A DNA stretch of 64,000 bases from Rhodospirillaceae bacterium LM-1 (lineage in GTDB: Bacteria > Pseudomonadota > Alphaproteobacteria > Rhodospirillales > WMHbin7), in NCBI GenBank assembly GCA_902725215.1, contig CACUVI010000001.1, forward strand, positions 471,939 through 535,938, in the 5' to 3' direction. The notes under the pieces were generated by a model. That model was not told the DNA's origin. It saw only the letters and a program-made list of their open reading frames with translations, and searched no databases. The translations under genes and the position numbers were made by a program. Below, in pieces: positions 1 through 8,540 of the stretch (position 1 is the stretch's first letter; each line of letters starts with the position of its first letter).

Positions 1-833
1 ACGGCCATTGGACCATGAACATGCGCGATTACATCGTCAAGCAGTTGAAGGAAGAGGTCATCCCCACCTTCGAGAAGATTTCGGGCGTCAAGTTCGACAT
101 CGACAGACTTCGCGAGATGATGGCCCTGTCGGCCAAGGCGGAAGACGATCTGGTCTGGGTGATCGAGACCGCCAAGCACAAGCCCTCGCCCATCGACGCC
201 TATTTCGGCGCCGTCTATTACGTGGGGCCGATCTTCTCGGCCTTCCGCGGCACGCAGGAAGCCGTCGATTACTACAAGGTGCTGAAGAAGGAAATCCAGT
301 ACCGCATCGACAACAAGATGGGACCCATCACGCCGGAAGGCGAGATGAAGGAGCAGAAGTACCGCATCGTCGTCGAAGGCCCGCCCAACTGGACCAACTT
401 CCGCGAATTCTGGAAGATGTTCTACGACGAAGGCGCTGTTGTGGTCGCCAGCTCGTACTCGAAGGTCGGCGGCACCTACGACATGGGCTTCCGCCACGAT
501 CCCAAGAACCCGCTGGAAAGCCTGGCCGAGTACTGCCTGGGTTGCTACACCAACCGCAACCTGCCCACCCGCGTGGAAATTCTCGAGAAGTACATCAACG
601 ACTATGAAGCCGACGGCTTGCTGACCAACTCGATCAAGAGCTGCAACAGCTTCTCGGCCGGTCAGTTGATGATGATGCGCGAAGTCGAGAAGCGCACCGG
701 CAAGCCCGGCGCCTTCATCGAAACCGATCTGGTCGATCCGCGCTATTTCTCGGCGGCCAACGTCAAGAACCGTCTGGAAAGCTATTTCCAGATGATCGAG
801 CAGAAGCGTCGCGGCGTGAAGTCGGCCGCCTGA
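1..833 (+). CDS. bcrB: Benzoyl-CoA reductase subunit B, 3' part (cut by window edge)
   Basis: This is the C-terminal part, about 277 residues, of an HgdB/BcrB-family subunit of ATP-dependent (class I) benzoyl-CoA reductase. The BcrBC half holds the active site that dearomatises benzoyl-CoA. The frame is open to the left edge, so the methionine at position 15 is internal; full-length family members run about 430 residues. Seen: the family's C-terminal pattern of a Cys in a serine-rich loop (KSCNSFS) followed by GKPGAFIETDLVDPR. Identity as B rather than C rests on its position directly upstream of bcrA, as in the bcrCBAD order of Thauera. Spacing to bcrA is 12 bp, so it is co-transcribed. bcrC and the lower-pathway genes would lie to the left of the window. 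Confidence 0.9.
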   Translation, partial: GHWTMNMRDYIVKQLKEEVIPTFEKISGVKFDIDRLREMMALSAKAEDDLVWVIETAKHKPSPIDAYFGAVYYVGPIFSAFRGTQEAVDYYKVLKKEIQYRIDNKMGPITPEGEMKEQKYRIVVEGPPNWTNFREFWKMFYDEGAVVVASSYSKVGGTYDMGFRHDPKNPLESLAEYCLGCYTNRNLPTRVEILEKYINDYEADGLLTNSIKSCNSFSAGQLMMMREVEKRTGKPGAFIETDLVDPRYFSAANVKNRLESYFQMIEQKRRGVKSAA

Positions 834-845
834 GGAGGAACTGAA

Positions 846-2150
846 ATGCGTTGCTTTATCGGAATCGACTTAGGCTCGACCACGACCAAGTCCGTGCTGA
901 TGGACGAGAACATGAAGGTTCTTGGCCGCGGCATCACCGGGTCGCGCTCGAACTATGACATCGCGGCCGCCGTGACCAAGCAGGAAGCCAAGATCGGCAC
1001 CCGCTTCACGCTGTTTCGCGACAAGCTGGCCAGCAACGGCAAGGCCCAGGACGCCGAGCATCTGATCGGCGACCTTGAGCGCACCTTCCGCATGGAACAG
1101 TTCCTGTACATGTTGTCGGAACTGGAAAGCACCTGCGACGGTTTCGTTTCAGGCCCCCGCGTGGTGGGCAAGGAAAAGGCCATCCGCGAAGCCTTGGACG
1201 CCGTGTTCAAGAATTTGCGCCAGGAAGCCATCGGCATTTACGGCCCCAATGCGGCGCGCAAGTCGGACTTCTTTCGCGACATCGCCGGTTCGCGCTATAT
1301 GGCGCTGGCCCAAGACATCGCCAAGCAGGCCGATCTCAACTTCGATCTGCTGGTCAACATCTACGACAAGTCGATCAACGAGATCGAAAACCGCATGTCG
1401 TCGGACGATGACGTCTCCAAGTGGTTCGTGAAGGCCCTCGACCGCGTTTTGGCCGACGGCAGCACGCTGAACAAGGAAAACATCACCTCGGCGATGAACG
1501 ACACGCTGTCGATCCCCTTGGATGAAACCTATGTCGTCGGCACCGGCTATGGCCGCGTGCGCCTGCCCTTCCCCAAGGAGCATATCCGTTCGGAAATCCT
1601 GTGCCACGGGTTGGGCGCGCATATGATGTATCCGGGTACCCGCACCGTGCTGGACATCGGCGGCCAGGACACCAAGGGCATCCAGGTCGATGATCAAGGC
1701 ATCGTCGAGAACTTCCAGATGAACGACCGCTGCGCTGCCGGCTGCGGACGCTATCTCGGTTACATCGCCAACGAGATGAACATGGGTCTGCATGAATTGG
1801 GGCCGATGGCGATGAAGGCCAACAAAGTGTCTCGCATCAATTCGACCTGCACGGTGTTCGCGGGCGCCGAGTTGCGCGATCGCCTGTCGCTGGGCGAAAA
1901 GCGCGAAGACATTCTGGCCGGTCTGCACCGCGCCATCATTCTGCGCGCCATGTCGATCCTGTCCAGGGCTGGCGGTGTGCGGGACGAATTCACCTTCACC
2001 GGCGGCGTGGCCAAGAACGACGCGGCCGTGCGCGAACTGCACAAGCTGGTCGAAGAGAATTACGGCAAGCTGAAGATCAACATCGACCCCGACTCTATTT
2101 ATACCGGGGCCTTGGGCGGCGCCACCTTCGCGCACCGCGCCTGCAATTGA
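846..2150 (+). CDS. bcrA: Benzoyl-CoA reductase subunit A (ATPase/activator half)
   Basis: 434 residues, the usual BcrA length. It belongs to the ASKHA ATPase family (BcrA/BcrD/HgdC), which couples ATP hydrolysis to low-potential electron transfer into the BcrBC active site. Seen: phosphate-1 motif [10 protein letters not shown] (residues 6-15), phosphate-2 motif [11 protein letters not shown] (268-278), and Cys296 in NDRCAAGCG and Cys335 in NSTCTVFAG. These two are the expected ligands of the [4Fe-4S] cluster shared with the partner ATPase subunit. Residues about 40-220 form an insertion absent from BcrD, as is normal for BcrA. A GAGGAGG ribosome site precedes the ATG. The gene lies between bcrB and bcrD in one operon. 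Confidence 0.95.
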   Translation: MRCFIGIDLGSTTTKSVLMDENMKVLGRGITGSRSNYDIAAAVTKQEAKIGTRFTLFRDKLASNGKAQDAEHLIGDLERTFRMEQFLYMLSELESTCDGFVSGPRVVGKEKAIREALDAVFKNLRQEAIGIYGPNAARKSDFFRDIAGSRYMALAQDIAKQADLNFDLLVNIYDKSINEIENRMSSDDDVSKWFVKALDRVLADGSTLNKENITSAMNDTLSIPLDETYVVGTGYGRVRLPFPKEHIRSEILCHGLGAHMMYPGTRTVLDIGGQDTKGIQVDDQGIVENFQMNDRCAAGCGRYLGYIANEMNMGLHELGPMAMKANKVSRINSTCTVFAGAELRDRLSLGEKREDILAGLHRAIILRAMSILSRAGGVRDEFTFTGGVAKNDAAVRELHKLVEENYGKLKINIDPDSIYTGALGGATFAHRACN

Positions 2151-2170
2151 GCTGAAAGGAAACCGCCAAG

Positions 2171-3019
2171 ATGAGCACGCTTTACACTGCGGGTATCGAT
2201 ATCGGCTCGGGCGCCGTGAAGGCCGTCGTTTTCAAGCATGAGAACGGCAAGGAAAGCTGGATCGCCAAGCGGGTCGAACGCATCCGCACCCGCGATCCCC
2301 TGCTTCTCGCCCGTGAACTGTTCGATGGCGTCCTGGCCGATGCCGGAGTCAAGGAATCCGACATCGCCTATATGGCGACCACGGGCGACGCCGAGAATCT
2401 GAAGTTCTCGACCGGTCACTTCTATTCCATGACCACGCATGGGCGCGGCGGCCTTTATCTGGTTCCTGAAGCCCGCGCCGTACTGGATGTGGGCGCCTTG
2501 AACGGACGCGCCATCCGGGTCGATCAACGCGGCAAGGTCGAAAATTACCGCATGACCAGCCAGTGCGCCTCGGGGTCCGGCCAGTTCCTGGAAAATATTG
2601 CCCGTTACTTAGGCATCGCCCAGGACGAAATCGGATCGCTCTCAAAACAGGCAGACAATCCCGAGAAAGTATCGTCGATCTGCGCCGTGCTGGCCGAAAC
2701 CGACGTTATCAACATGGTGTCACGCGGCATCACTGCCCCTAACATCTTGAAAGGCATTCATCTTTCCATGGCAACCCGACTGGCCAAACTTTTGAAGACC
2801 ATCGGCACCAAGGACGGCGTGACGGTCATGACCGGCGGCCTTGCAATTGACGAAGGGCTGATCGGCGCTTTAAACGAAGCTCTGGTCGAGGAAAAGATGA
2901 ACATAGTTGTCAAAGGCCACTCAGATTCGATATATGCAGGCGCAATCGGTGCCGCGCTCTGGGGTGCCTTCCGCCATGAAAAGCTGGCCCGTCTGGGGCA
3001 GTTGGCCACGGCGGCCTGA
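2171..3019 (+). CDS. bcrD: Benzoyl-CoA reductase subunit D (ATPase/activator half)
   Basis: 282 residues, the usual BcrD length. It is the smaller ASKHA ATPase subunit that pairs with BcrA to form the electron activase of benzoyl-CoA reductase. Seen: phosphate-1 motif GIDIGSGAVK near residue 8, phosphate-2 motif VLDVGALNGR near 104, and cluster ligands Cys132 (QCASGSGQF) and Cys171 (SSICAVLAETD). It lies 20 bp after bcrA behind an AAAGGAAA ribosome site and ahead of the ferredoxin gene, the same order as in the Thauera-type cluster. Nothing unusual is seen. HgdC-type activases are related, but operon context fixes the identity. Confidence 0.95.
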   Translation: MSTLYTAGIDIGSGAVKAVVFKHENGKESWIAKRVERIRTRDPLLLARELFDGVLADAGVKESDIAYMATTGDAENLKFSTGHFYSMTTHGRGGLYLVPEARAVLDVGALNGRAIRVDQRGKVENYRMTSQCASGSGQFLENIARYLGIAQDEIGSLSKQADNPEKVSSICAVLAETDVINMVSRGITAPNILKGIHLSMATRLAKLLKTIGTKDGVTVMTGGLAIDEGLIGALNEALVEEKMNIVVKGHSDSIYAGAIGAALWGAFRHEKLARLGQLATAA

Positions 3020-3052
3020 TAATCGTTCGCACTAACGCAAGGACCAAGAAAC

Positions 3053-3295
3053 ATGGCTCTGTTGATTAACGAAGATTGCACCTGCTGTGACGCCTGCGTG
3101 CCCGTCTGCCCGAACAAGGCGATTTCGGCTGGCGACGTCATCTATCTCATCGATCCGGCCAAGTGCACGGAATGCGTGGGCGCGGAAGACAGCCCGCAGT
3201 GCCAGTTGGTCTGTCCGGCCGATTCCATCGTGCAGGACCCCAAGCATGTCGAGACGAAGGATCAGTTGGAAGCCAAGTACAAGTCGCTGCACTGA
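3053..3295 (+). CDS. 2[4Fe-4S] ferredoxin, electron donor to benzoyl-CoA reductase
   Basis: 80-residue ferredoxin with eight cluster cysteines. Cys9, Cys12, Cys15 and Cys19 form the classical CxxCxxCxxxCP site; Cys38, Cys41, Cys50 and Cys54 form a second site with the long eight-residue loop of the Allochromatium (Alvin) type. An extra Cys11 is present. Proteins of this type deliver electrons to class I benzoyl-CoA reductase in Thauera, and the gene is the last of the bcr operon here, 33 bp after bcrD with an AAGGACC ribosome site. The strong terminator at 3323 follows. Confidence 0.93.
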   Translation: MALLINEDCTCCDACVPVCPNKAISAGDVIYLIDPAKCTECVGAEDSPQCQLVCPADSIVQDPKHVETKDQLEAKYKSLH

Positions 3296-3322
3296 GCATT
3301 CAGACCAAGGCCGTTAGCCTTA

Positions 3323-3350
3323 AAAGGGCCGGGCGATTGCCCGGCCCTTT
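3323..3350. terminator. Bidirectional intrinsic terminator after the bcr operon
   Basis: A perfect 12-bp stem (AAAGGGCCGGGC at 3323-3334 and its complement at 3339-3350) encloses a GATT loop. T-rich flanks on both strands fit termination of the bcr operon and of the convergent diguanylate cyclase gene, whose stop codon (3349-3351) overlaps the right arm. Confidence 0.9.
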
Positions 3351-4926
3351 ATTGTTGTTCGGAACTCTCGCCCCGGCATTCCAGACTTTCCGCATGGCAA
3401 CGCCACGTATTGCCGCCCGACGATTTCGCCCGGTACATGGCGATGTCGGCCATCCGCAACAGATCGTCTAGGGTTTGAGCGTCATCGGGAAAAATGGCGA
3501 TGCCGATGCTGCAAGCGCGGCCATGGCGGATATCCTCGGCGATCAGCGGCTGCTTGAAAATATCCAGAATGCGCCTAGCCAGATCGGCGGCGCCGGTGAT
3601 GGCGGGAAGATTCTCGGCCATGATCAGAAATTCATCGCCGCCAAAACGGGCCAGACTGTCGCTTTCGCGCAGAACCCCCTTCAATCGCTCGGAAACGGCC
3701 AGGAGCAGCCGGTCTCCGGCCTCGTGGCCCAAGGTCTCATTGACTTCCTTGAACCCGTCCAGATCCAAAAGAAGAACCGCTGACCGCGTTTCGTGACGCC
3801 GCGCCAAAGCCAGAGCGTGCGACGCCCGCAAATTGAACGACGCCCGATTGGGCAGGCCGGTCAAACTGTCGGTGTGCGACAGATAGGCGATGCGGTCCAG
3901 CATGCCCTTGACTTCCTGCTTGACCGCCGCCACCTCGCCCAGGCCGTCGGGAACGTCTTCTCCGGCATCAAGGCTGGCTTTTCCCAAATATTTGATGTCA
4001 TGGGCCAAATGCTTGAGCGGGCGGGAAACATAGACATGGAGCATGACATAGACCACCCCCATCAAAGCAGCTCCGCTGATCGCCAGAACCAGCAAGGCCA
4101 CATTCAGCGTTTCTCGGCCCAGCTTGACATGCTGACGATCAAAGGTGGTCTTCAGAAGCATCGCAGGGTGCCCGCTTAGATCGTACAACGATGCCGTGGC
4201 GATCAATTTGTCGCCCGCAGAATCCAGGCTGAGGCGAATATCACCCGGCGTCAAAACGGACAAGAGGCGCGCGTCTTCGGAATCCCTGCTTATCAACGCA
4301 GCCGCAAGACCGCTGACCTGACTGCCGGTTCTTTTGCTCAAGGCCACGAAATGGCGGTCGTCTAGCAATTTCCCAACGATCAGATAGCCGCGCAAAGGGC
4401 CTTGGAAATGGCTGGTCACGATGGGCCTGGATGCGATCAGCATCAGCCCCAAGGGGGTTTCGATGAAACCCGTCAGGCCGATGTCGATTTCCTTCAAGGC
4501 CAGAACGGGGCTGTCCAGCGGCAATTGCTGTCCGGGAAAAAGCGGATGCGGCTTGGGCGCCGAATTGTTCGGATCAAGGGCGCGCCCCCAAACAGTGCGG
4601 CCCTCTGTATCAACGAACCACATCAACGCCAAACGCTGCTCGAACATTACTTTCGTTTCAAGATTTCCGGCAATGAAAGCATTGTTGCGGTCCTGCACGA
4701 AGGCGTAGACGTCGTCCCAGGCGGCCCAATCGGTGGCAAAGCGATCCAAGAGGACAAGTTCGTTCTCCAACTCGGCGCGCACGCGGCGCATGTCCTCGCG
4801 GGCATGCATGTCGTCCAAGCCCTCAAAGCTAGGAAAGACGACCCGGTGCAAAACGAAAGCGTCGATGGCCAGAAAAACGATCAGGGCCGCAGCTACCAAT
4901 GCGCCGACACGGTTGGCGATCGTCAT
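3349..4926 (-). CDS. Membrane diguanylate cyclase with CHASE4-like sensor
   Basis: 525-residue predicted c-di-GMP synthase. Seen: an N-terminal membrane segment (residues about 7-27), an extracytoplasmic region to about 270 resembling CHASE4 (DWAAWDDVYAF, ALMWFVDTEGRTVWGRALD), a second membrane segment near 275-297, then a HAMP-like linker and a GGDEF domain from about 345. The active-site loop is intact (RFGGDEF) and a product-inhibition I-site (RESD) sits five residues upstream, so it is predicted active and feedback-controlled. No EAL domain. It is convergent with the bcr operon and transcribed alone. The ligand is unknown; proximity to aromatic catabolism is suggestive only. Confidence 0.9.
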   Translation of the reverse strand: MTIANRVGALVAAALIVFLAIDAFVLHRVVFPSFEGLDDMHAREDMRRVRAELENELVLLDRFATDWAAWDDVYAFVQDRNNAFIAGNLETKVMFEQRLALMWFVDTEGRTVWGRALDPNNSAPKPHPLFPGQQLPLDSPVLALKEIDIGLTGFIETPLGLMLIASRPIVTSHFQGPLRGYLIVGKLLDDRHFVALSKRTGSQVSGLAAALISRDSEDARLLSVLTPGDIRLSLDSAGDKLIATASLYDLSGHPAMLLKTTFDRQHVKLGRETLNVALLVLAISGAALMGVVYVMLHVYVSRPLKHLAHDIKYLGKASLDAGEDVPDGLGEVAAVKQEVKGMLDRIAYLSHTDSLTGLPNRASFNLRASHALALARRHETRSAVLLLDLDGFKEVNETLGHEAGDRLLLAVSERLKGVLRESDSLARFGGDEFLIMAENLPAITGAADLARRILDIFKQPLIAEDIRHGRACSIGIAIFPDDAQTLDDLLRMADIAMYRAKSSGGNTWRCHAESLECRGESSEQQ

Positions 4927-5025
4927 GTGCTTTGGCCCCGAACCTACTCATTGCTGGGAAAACTTGGTTGACGGGGAAGCGTAGACCCGTTCAGGGGACA
5001 ACTCAAGATAACGGACAAAAAAAAG

Positions 5026-5053
5026 GAAGCGCGGAGGAGAGCCTCCGCGCTTC
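5026..5053 (-). terminator. Intrinsic terminator of the GNAT gene pair
   Basis: The 12-bp inverted repeat GAAGCGCGGAGG / CCTCCGCGCTTC has a four-base loop. On the minus strand it is followed by an uninterrupted T run (A run at 5017-5024 on the plus strand), which suits termination after the gene ending at 5080. Confidence 0.88.
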
Positions 5054-5079
5054 TAGGTTATCCGCATCCAGCGGCCAGG

Positions 5080-5604
5080 TCAGACGACCCGGCGGGAGAA
5101 GGAGAGACGCTGGGAGGGATAGAAGCCGCAACGCTTCAGGAAAGCGAGTAACTGGAAATTGTCCCATTGGACGGTGGTCGTCACCTGCTCGACCTTGAGC
5201 GAAGACAGGTTGGACAGAAGTTGGCTGAGAAGCGCCCGGCCCACATCGCGCCCGGAAAAGGCAGGCGACACGCCCATGGTTTCGATAACCGCCGTGGCCT
5301 CGGTGCGGCCGAATTCGCCGTAATCGACGCGGGCCATGAGAAAACCTGCGAAACCGCCTTCCAACTCGGCGACCAGCGAAACCCGCACGCCGGATTCCCG
5401 GATCACCTCGGCCATCTTGCGCTTGTAGAAGGCCGTGCGGTCGCGCCCGGTGATCTTCTTGTCGATCGCGATGACGCCGGAAAGATCGGCATCGGTCATC
5501 GAGCGCACGGGGACGCGGTCGCGAGAAAGCGCTTCGAAATCGTCAGCCGACGGGTCGGACAGATTGAGTTCCTGCGAAACGGGAGGCATTTGATTGCGGG
5601 GCAT
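5080..5604 (-). CDS. GNAT family N-acetyltransferase (benzoate-island paralogue 1)
   Basis: 174-residue GNAT-fold acetyltransferase. The core starts near residue 31 with VPVRSMTDADLSGVIAIDKKITG. The acetyl-CoA pyrophosphate-binding region is GVSPAFSGRDVGRALL (Q/RxxGxG/A-like), and the C-terminal strand NFQLLAFLKRCGFYPSQ is typical. The N-terminal pattern, an ID/LD followed by (K/R)ITG and an aromatic-rich FYKRKM helix, is shared with the GNAT genes ending at 5624 and 8537, so the three are paralogues. It lies 19 bp downstream of the second GNAT in one operon, with an AAGGAGA ribosome site. Substrate not determinable; acetylation of a protein lysine is one possibility. Confidence 0.85.
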   Translation of the reverse strand: MPRNQMPPVSQELNLSDPSADDFEALSRDRVPVRSMTDADLSGVIAIDKKITGRDRTAFYKRKMAEVIRESGVRVSLVAELEGGFAGFLMARVDYGEFGRTEATAVIETMGVSPAFSGRDVGRALLSQLLSNLSSLKVEQVTTTVQWDNFQLLAFLKRCGFYPSQRLSFSRRVV

Positions 5605-5623
5605 GCTGTCGTCTCCTTGGAAC

Positions 5624-6085
5624 TTAGAAGTCGGCGGGCAGGCTGACCGAGCGCTCGAGCGCCAGTCGAGGAGCCAGTTGGAAGCCCGAAGCGATGAAGA
5701 AGCTGATCAGGTCCTGTTCAGCGATCGCCGCCTGGGTCTGCAATTCCATGACGCCCTTGCTTTTCAAGGCTGCGTCCAAACTGGCCACCAGGGTTTTGGC
5801 AAGACCGGCTCCTCTGGAACGGGGATCGACGCCCAAAGCATCCATCACGGCAACCGGGGCGTTGCCGCCAAATTCGCCGTCCAGGATGTAGCCCATCAGA
5901 AAGCCCTTCATCTGGCCGCCGATTTCGGCACCCAGGGCTATGAAAGAGGAGGCGTCGTTCGCCATCGCCTTCATGCGCTTCTCATAGAAACCGCGCCGGG
6001 AATGGCCGGTAATCTTCTGGTCCAGCGCCACAATGGCGTCCAGATCGCCAGCCGTTAAAGGCCGCACCTTGGCTTGATCTGCCAT
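5624..6085 (-). CDS. GNAT family N-acetyltransferase (benzoate-island paralogue 2)
   Basis: 153 residues from the ATG at 6085, chosen because AGGGGAG stands eight bases upstream; an in-frame start at 6142 would add an unconserved leader. Seen: core beginning VRPLTAGDLDAIVALDQKITG, the FYEKRM helix, acetyl-CoA loop GVDPRSRGAGLAKTLV, and C-terminal strand LISFFIASGFQLA. It is close in sequence pattern to the GNAT downstream of it and to the one at 8537. It is the first gene of a two-gene minus-strand operon, divergent from the SDR gene at 6211. The 125-bp spacer between them carries a motif also found upstream of benzoate-CoA ligase. Confidence 0.85.
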   Translation of the reverse strand: MADQAKVRPLTAGDLDAIVALDQKITGHSRRGFYEKRMKAMANDASSFIALGAEIGGQMKGFLMGYILDGEFGGNAPVAVMDALGVDPRSRGAGLAKTLVASLDAALKSKGVMELQTQAAIAEQDLISFFIASGFQLAPRLALERSVSLPADF

Positions 6086-6163
6086 GCCGTTGACTCCCCT
6101 GATGCAAGACCGCCCGGCCCGGCTTGACTTGGTCATCGGCACGGGCTAGCCTTGGAAAGCAAT

Positions 6164-6188
6164 AATTCGGTACCCTAATGCCTATTTA
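6164..6188 (+). promoter_or_regulatory. Putative Rrf2/BadM operator, copy 1
   Basis: AATTCGGTAC, seven bases, then CCTATTTA. Exactly the same two blocks with the same spacing occur inverted at 9071-9095, and a weaker copy lies at 12595-12619. The core is a near-dyad, GGTA-N6-TGCC. It lies between the divergent GNAT and SDR genes, ending 22 bp before the SDR start. That it binds the local Rrf2 regulator is inference. Confidence 0.6.
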
Positions 6189-6210
6189 AAAGCGAGTCAA
6201 GGGGGCTTCT

Positions 6211-6963
6211 ATGGCAGCGCAACAAAATCCAAACGAACCTAAGTGCGTGTATCGGGGCTTCGGCTTTGAAGGGCGACTAGCCGTCGTCACCGGCGGGGTG
6301 CGAGGTCTGGGGCGGGCCATTTCCGACGCCCTGGCGGCAGCCGGAGCCGAGGTTCACGCCTTCGACTGGGACGTGTCCGGCGCCGAACAGGCCCCCTTCC
6401 AGGTCCATAAGGTCGATGTTTCAAGTTCGGCCAGCGTTGCCGCCGCCATGGCCGCCCTGCCCCGCCCCCCCGACCTGCTGGTCAACAATGCGGGCATCAC
6501 CAGGGACAAGCGCATCGTGAATATGAGCGACGAGGATTGGAACGCCGTGATCGGCGTCAACCTGACGGGCGCTTTCAACATGATCCGCGCGGCAGCGCCC
6601 GGCATGAGCGAAAAGAAATTCGGGCGCATCGTCAACATCGCCTCGATCAACGGCATTCGCGGCAAATTCGGCCAAGCCAATTACACGGCGGCAAAAGCGG
6701 GCCTGATCGGACTGACCAAGACGGCCGCCCGCGAACTGGGCGCCAAGGGCATCACCGTCAACGCCATTGCGCCGGGCATGATCCTAACCGACATGACGCT
6801 GGCCTTGGACGAGCAGTTCCGCCAGAAAGCCTTGGATGAAACGGTCCTGAAGGCATTGCCTGCTGCCAACGACCTCGCCAACGCCGTCGTGTTCTTCCTG
6901 TCGGATGCCGCTAAATTCGTAACCGGCCAAGTGATGAAAGTCGATTCCGGACAGTATATTTAA
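6211..6963 (+). CDS. Short-chain dehydrogenase/reductase (FabG/PhaB-like)
   Basis: 250-residue classical SDR. Seen: nucleotide-binding TGGVRGLGRA (near residue 27), NNAGITRD, the catalytic Ser in VNIASINGI, YTAAK with catalytic Tyr and Lys, and the C-terminal FVTGQVMKVDSGQYI. The NNAGITRD segment resembles acetoacetyl-CoA and 3-oxoacyl-ACP reductases. In R. palustris an SDR (BadH) oxidises a ring 2-hydroxyacyl-CoA, but this protein is not clearly BadH. In this island an acyl-CoA-level dehydrogenase role in benzoate breakdown is plausible. AAGGGGG ribosome site before ATG 6211. Its promoter carries the shared dyad motif, which links it to the benzoate genes. Confidence 0.85.
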   Translation: MAAQQNPNEPKCVYRGFGFEGRLAVVTGGVRGLGRAISDALAAAGAEVHAFDWDVSGAEQAPFQVHKVDVSSSASVAAAMAALPRPPDLLVNNAGITRDKRIVNMSDEDWNAVIGVNLTGAFNMIRAAAPGMSEKKFGRIVNIASINGIRGKFGQANYTAAKAGLIGLTKTAARELGAKGITVNAIAPGMILTDMTLALDEQFRQKALDETVLKALPAANDLANAVVFFLSDAAKFVTGQVMKVDSGQYI

Positions 6964-7031
6964 TCGCGAAATCGGCTATAATTTCCCTGCCACGTCCCCG
7001 TTTGAAGGGACGGCAATGAGAGGGACGGTTT

Positions 7032-8111
7032 TTGCGGCAAGCGCTTTTGATTCTGGCGGCCCTGTTCGCCCTGTTTCCAGGCTGCCCCGCCAGGGCGGCC
7101 AGCGACAACCAGCTTCCCGAAATGCTGCTGGCCGCCATGCCGCAGACAATCGATATACGCAAGGCCAGCGGCCATGACGGCTGGTGGCAGGAGCCGCCGG
7201 AATTCCTGGGCCGTCTCGACCCCGCCACTGGCTTGCGCACGCTGGTTTTGCAATCATTCCGCCTGCCCGAACAAGGAACGCGCGAACGGATCATGATGGC
7301 GATCTCGGCCTATGTCTCGCCCGAGGCCGCGCATGCCCGCTTTAACGACATGGAGCCGCAAGACAACCGCGCTTATGGGCAGTCGCAAACGCTGTCGCAG
7401 ACGCATAAATCCGAGCAGATGCGCCTGCATTCGATGGCTAGGCCGCGCGGCCAAACCCTGCGCGTCCAGGAAGGGCGCTACATTCTGCGCGTAACCCATT
7501 GGACCGACGGTTTGCCGATGACGCCAGCACAGATGGCGCAATTGACCACCCTGTCGATCGACCGCCTGTCCGATTTGGATCATGAAAAACGCCCGTTGCC
7601 AGCGCCGCCGCCATTGGCCAAACACCTACCCCAGGAAACGCAGCGGCTTGCCCGGCCATTAGGAACAGCGGCGGGCCCCATGGAATGGGCGGCCTTCGAC
7701 CGCGCCCTGGGCGAAAACGTGCCCGATCTCGGTTTGAAGGATTTTCTGGACAAAGCCGCAACGCCGCCGACGATAGCGCTTCGCCGCTGGCCATTGACCA
7801 CGGCGCCGCCCGGTCAAGTGGTGGATGCGATGCTTTTCAGAATGGCGGATGCCAAATCGGCCTTGCGCTATCTGGTCCTGGATCGCGAGAATCGCTTGCT
7901 CGAGCGTTCGCTTCTTTCGCCGATGGCCAAACTGCCTTCCTACATGGAACTGAGTTCGGGTGAGCGCGGCGCAAAAATTTCGCTGGTCTTCGCCAAAGAA
8001 CGAACCGTCGGCGTTCTGACTTGCGGCGCGCCCTACTCTTTTACTGCGGAAGAATGCAAGCCCGCACTTTTGGAACTGGCCGAAATCATCGCCGCTTCGC
8101 TAAATCAGTGA
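7032..8111 (+). CDS. Exported protein of unknown function
   Basis: 359 residues starting at TTG 7032 behind a GAGAGGGA ribosome site. Seen: a typical signal peptide (hydrophobic ALLILAALFALFPGCPARA, cleavage after ARA), so the mature protein is probably periplasmic. No membrane segment follows and I recognise no domain. The middle (about 185-215) is rich in Pro and Leu and looks like a linker between two globular halves. A Cys in the leader is not in a convincing lipobox. It lies 68 bp downstream of the SDR gene on the same strand, possibly co-transcribed, and converges on the Rrf2 gene. Confidence 0.75.
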   Translation: MRQALLILAALFALFPGCPARAASDNQLPEMLLAAMPQTIDIRKASGHDGWWQEPPEFLGRLDPATGLRTLVLQSFRLPEQGTRERIMMAISAYVSPEAAHARFNDMEPQDNRAYGQSQTLSQTHKSEQMRLHSMARPRGQTLRVQEGRYILRVTHWTDGLPMTPAQMAQLTTLSIDRLSDLDHEKRPLPAPPPLAKHLPQETQRLARPLGTAAGPMEWAAFDRALGENVPDLGLKDFLDKAATPPTIALRRWPLTTAPPGQVVDAMLFRMADAKSALRYLVLDRENRLLERSLLSPMAKLPSYMELSSGERGAKISLVFAKERTVGVLTCGAPYSFTAEECKPALLELAEIIAASLNQ

Positions 8112-8126
8112 TGCGAACAAGCGACA

Positions 8127-8540
8127 TCACTTCCGGTGACGCCCCACCAATTTCATCATGGTATCCAGGGTGATGGAATGGAAGGTGGCGCGTTCGATGG
8201 CCTCGACCTCTTCGATCACCTGCGTCAACGCCAAGCCTTCCGGCGTGTCGTCTCCCGGTTCGCGCTCGCCCGAGGAAACGGTCTCAACCGTCTCGAACAG
8301 GCGGATCACGTCGAGAAGAGTCGTGCGCTTGGCGTTTCCCGAAAAACGATAGCCGCCGCCCGCCCCGCGCACGGCTTCCACCAGCCCCTCGCGCCCCAGG
8401 CTTCGCAACACTTTGGCCAAATGGTTGGTGGAAATGTCATATTTTTCCGCAATTTCGTTGGCGGACAACTGGCGCTTGGGATCGCTGGCCAATTCCAAAA
8501 CGGCGTAAAGGGCGCAACGCGTGGCTTTTTGAAGCCTCAT
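8127..8540 (-). CDS. Rrf2-family transcriptional regulator, BadM-like
   Basis: 137 residues. Seen: an N-terminal winged helix-turn-helix typical of Rrf2 (MRLQKATRCALYAVLELA; LSANEIAEKYDISTNHLAKVL; GLVEAVRGAGGGYRF). Unlike IscR and NsrR it has a single Cys (Cys9), so it cannot hold the three-Cys iron-sulfur cluster and should respond to something else. In R. palustris the Rrf2 protein BadM represses benzoyl-CoA reductase genes; this gene, next to benzoate-CoA ligase and preceded by a GNAT, matches that setting. Its ATG overlaps the stop of the upstream GNAT (ATGA), so the two are translationally coupled. The likely operator is the dyad at 9071. Confidence 0.88.
   Translation of the reverse strand: MRLQKATRCALYAVLELASDPKRQLSANEIAEKYDISTNHLAKVLRSLGREGLVEAVRGAGGGYRFSGNAKRTTLLDVIRLFETVETVSSGEREPGDDTPEGLALTQVIEEVEAIERATFHSITLDTMMKLVGRHRK

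Noticed and set aside
1149..2135. 328-codon minus-strand frame opposite bcrA
   Set aside because: It is a shadow of bcrA; no ribosome site and no recognisable motif.
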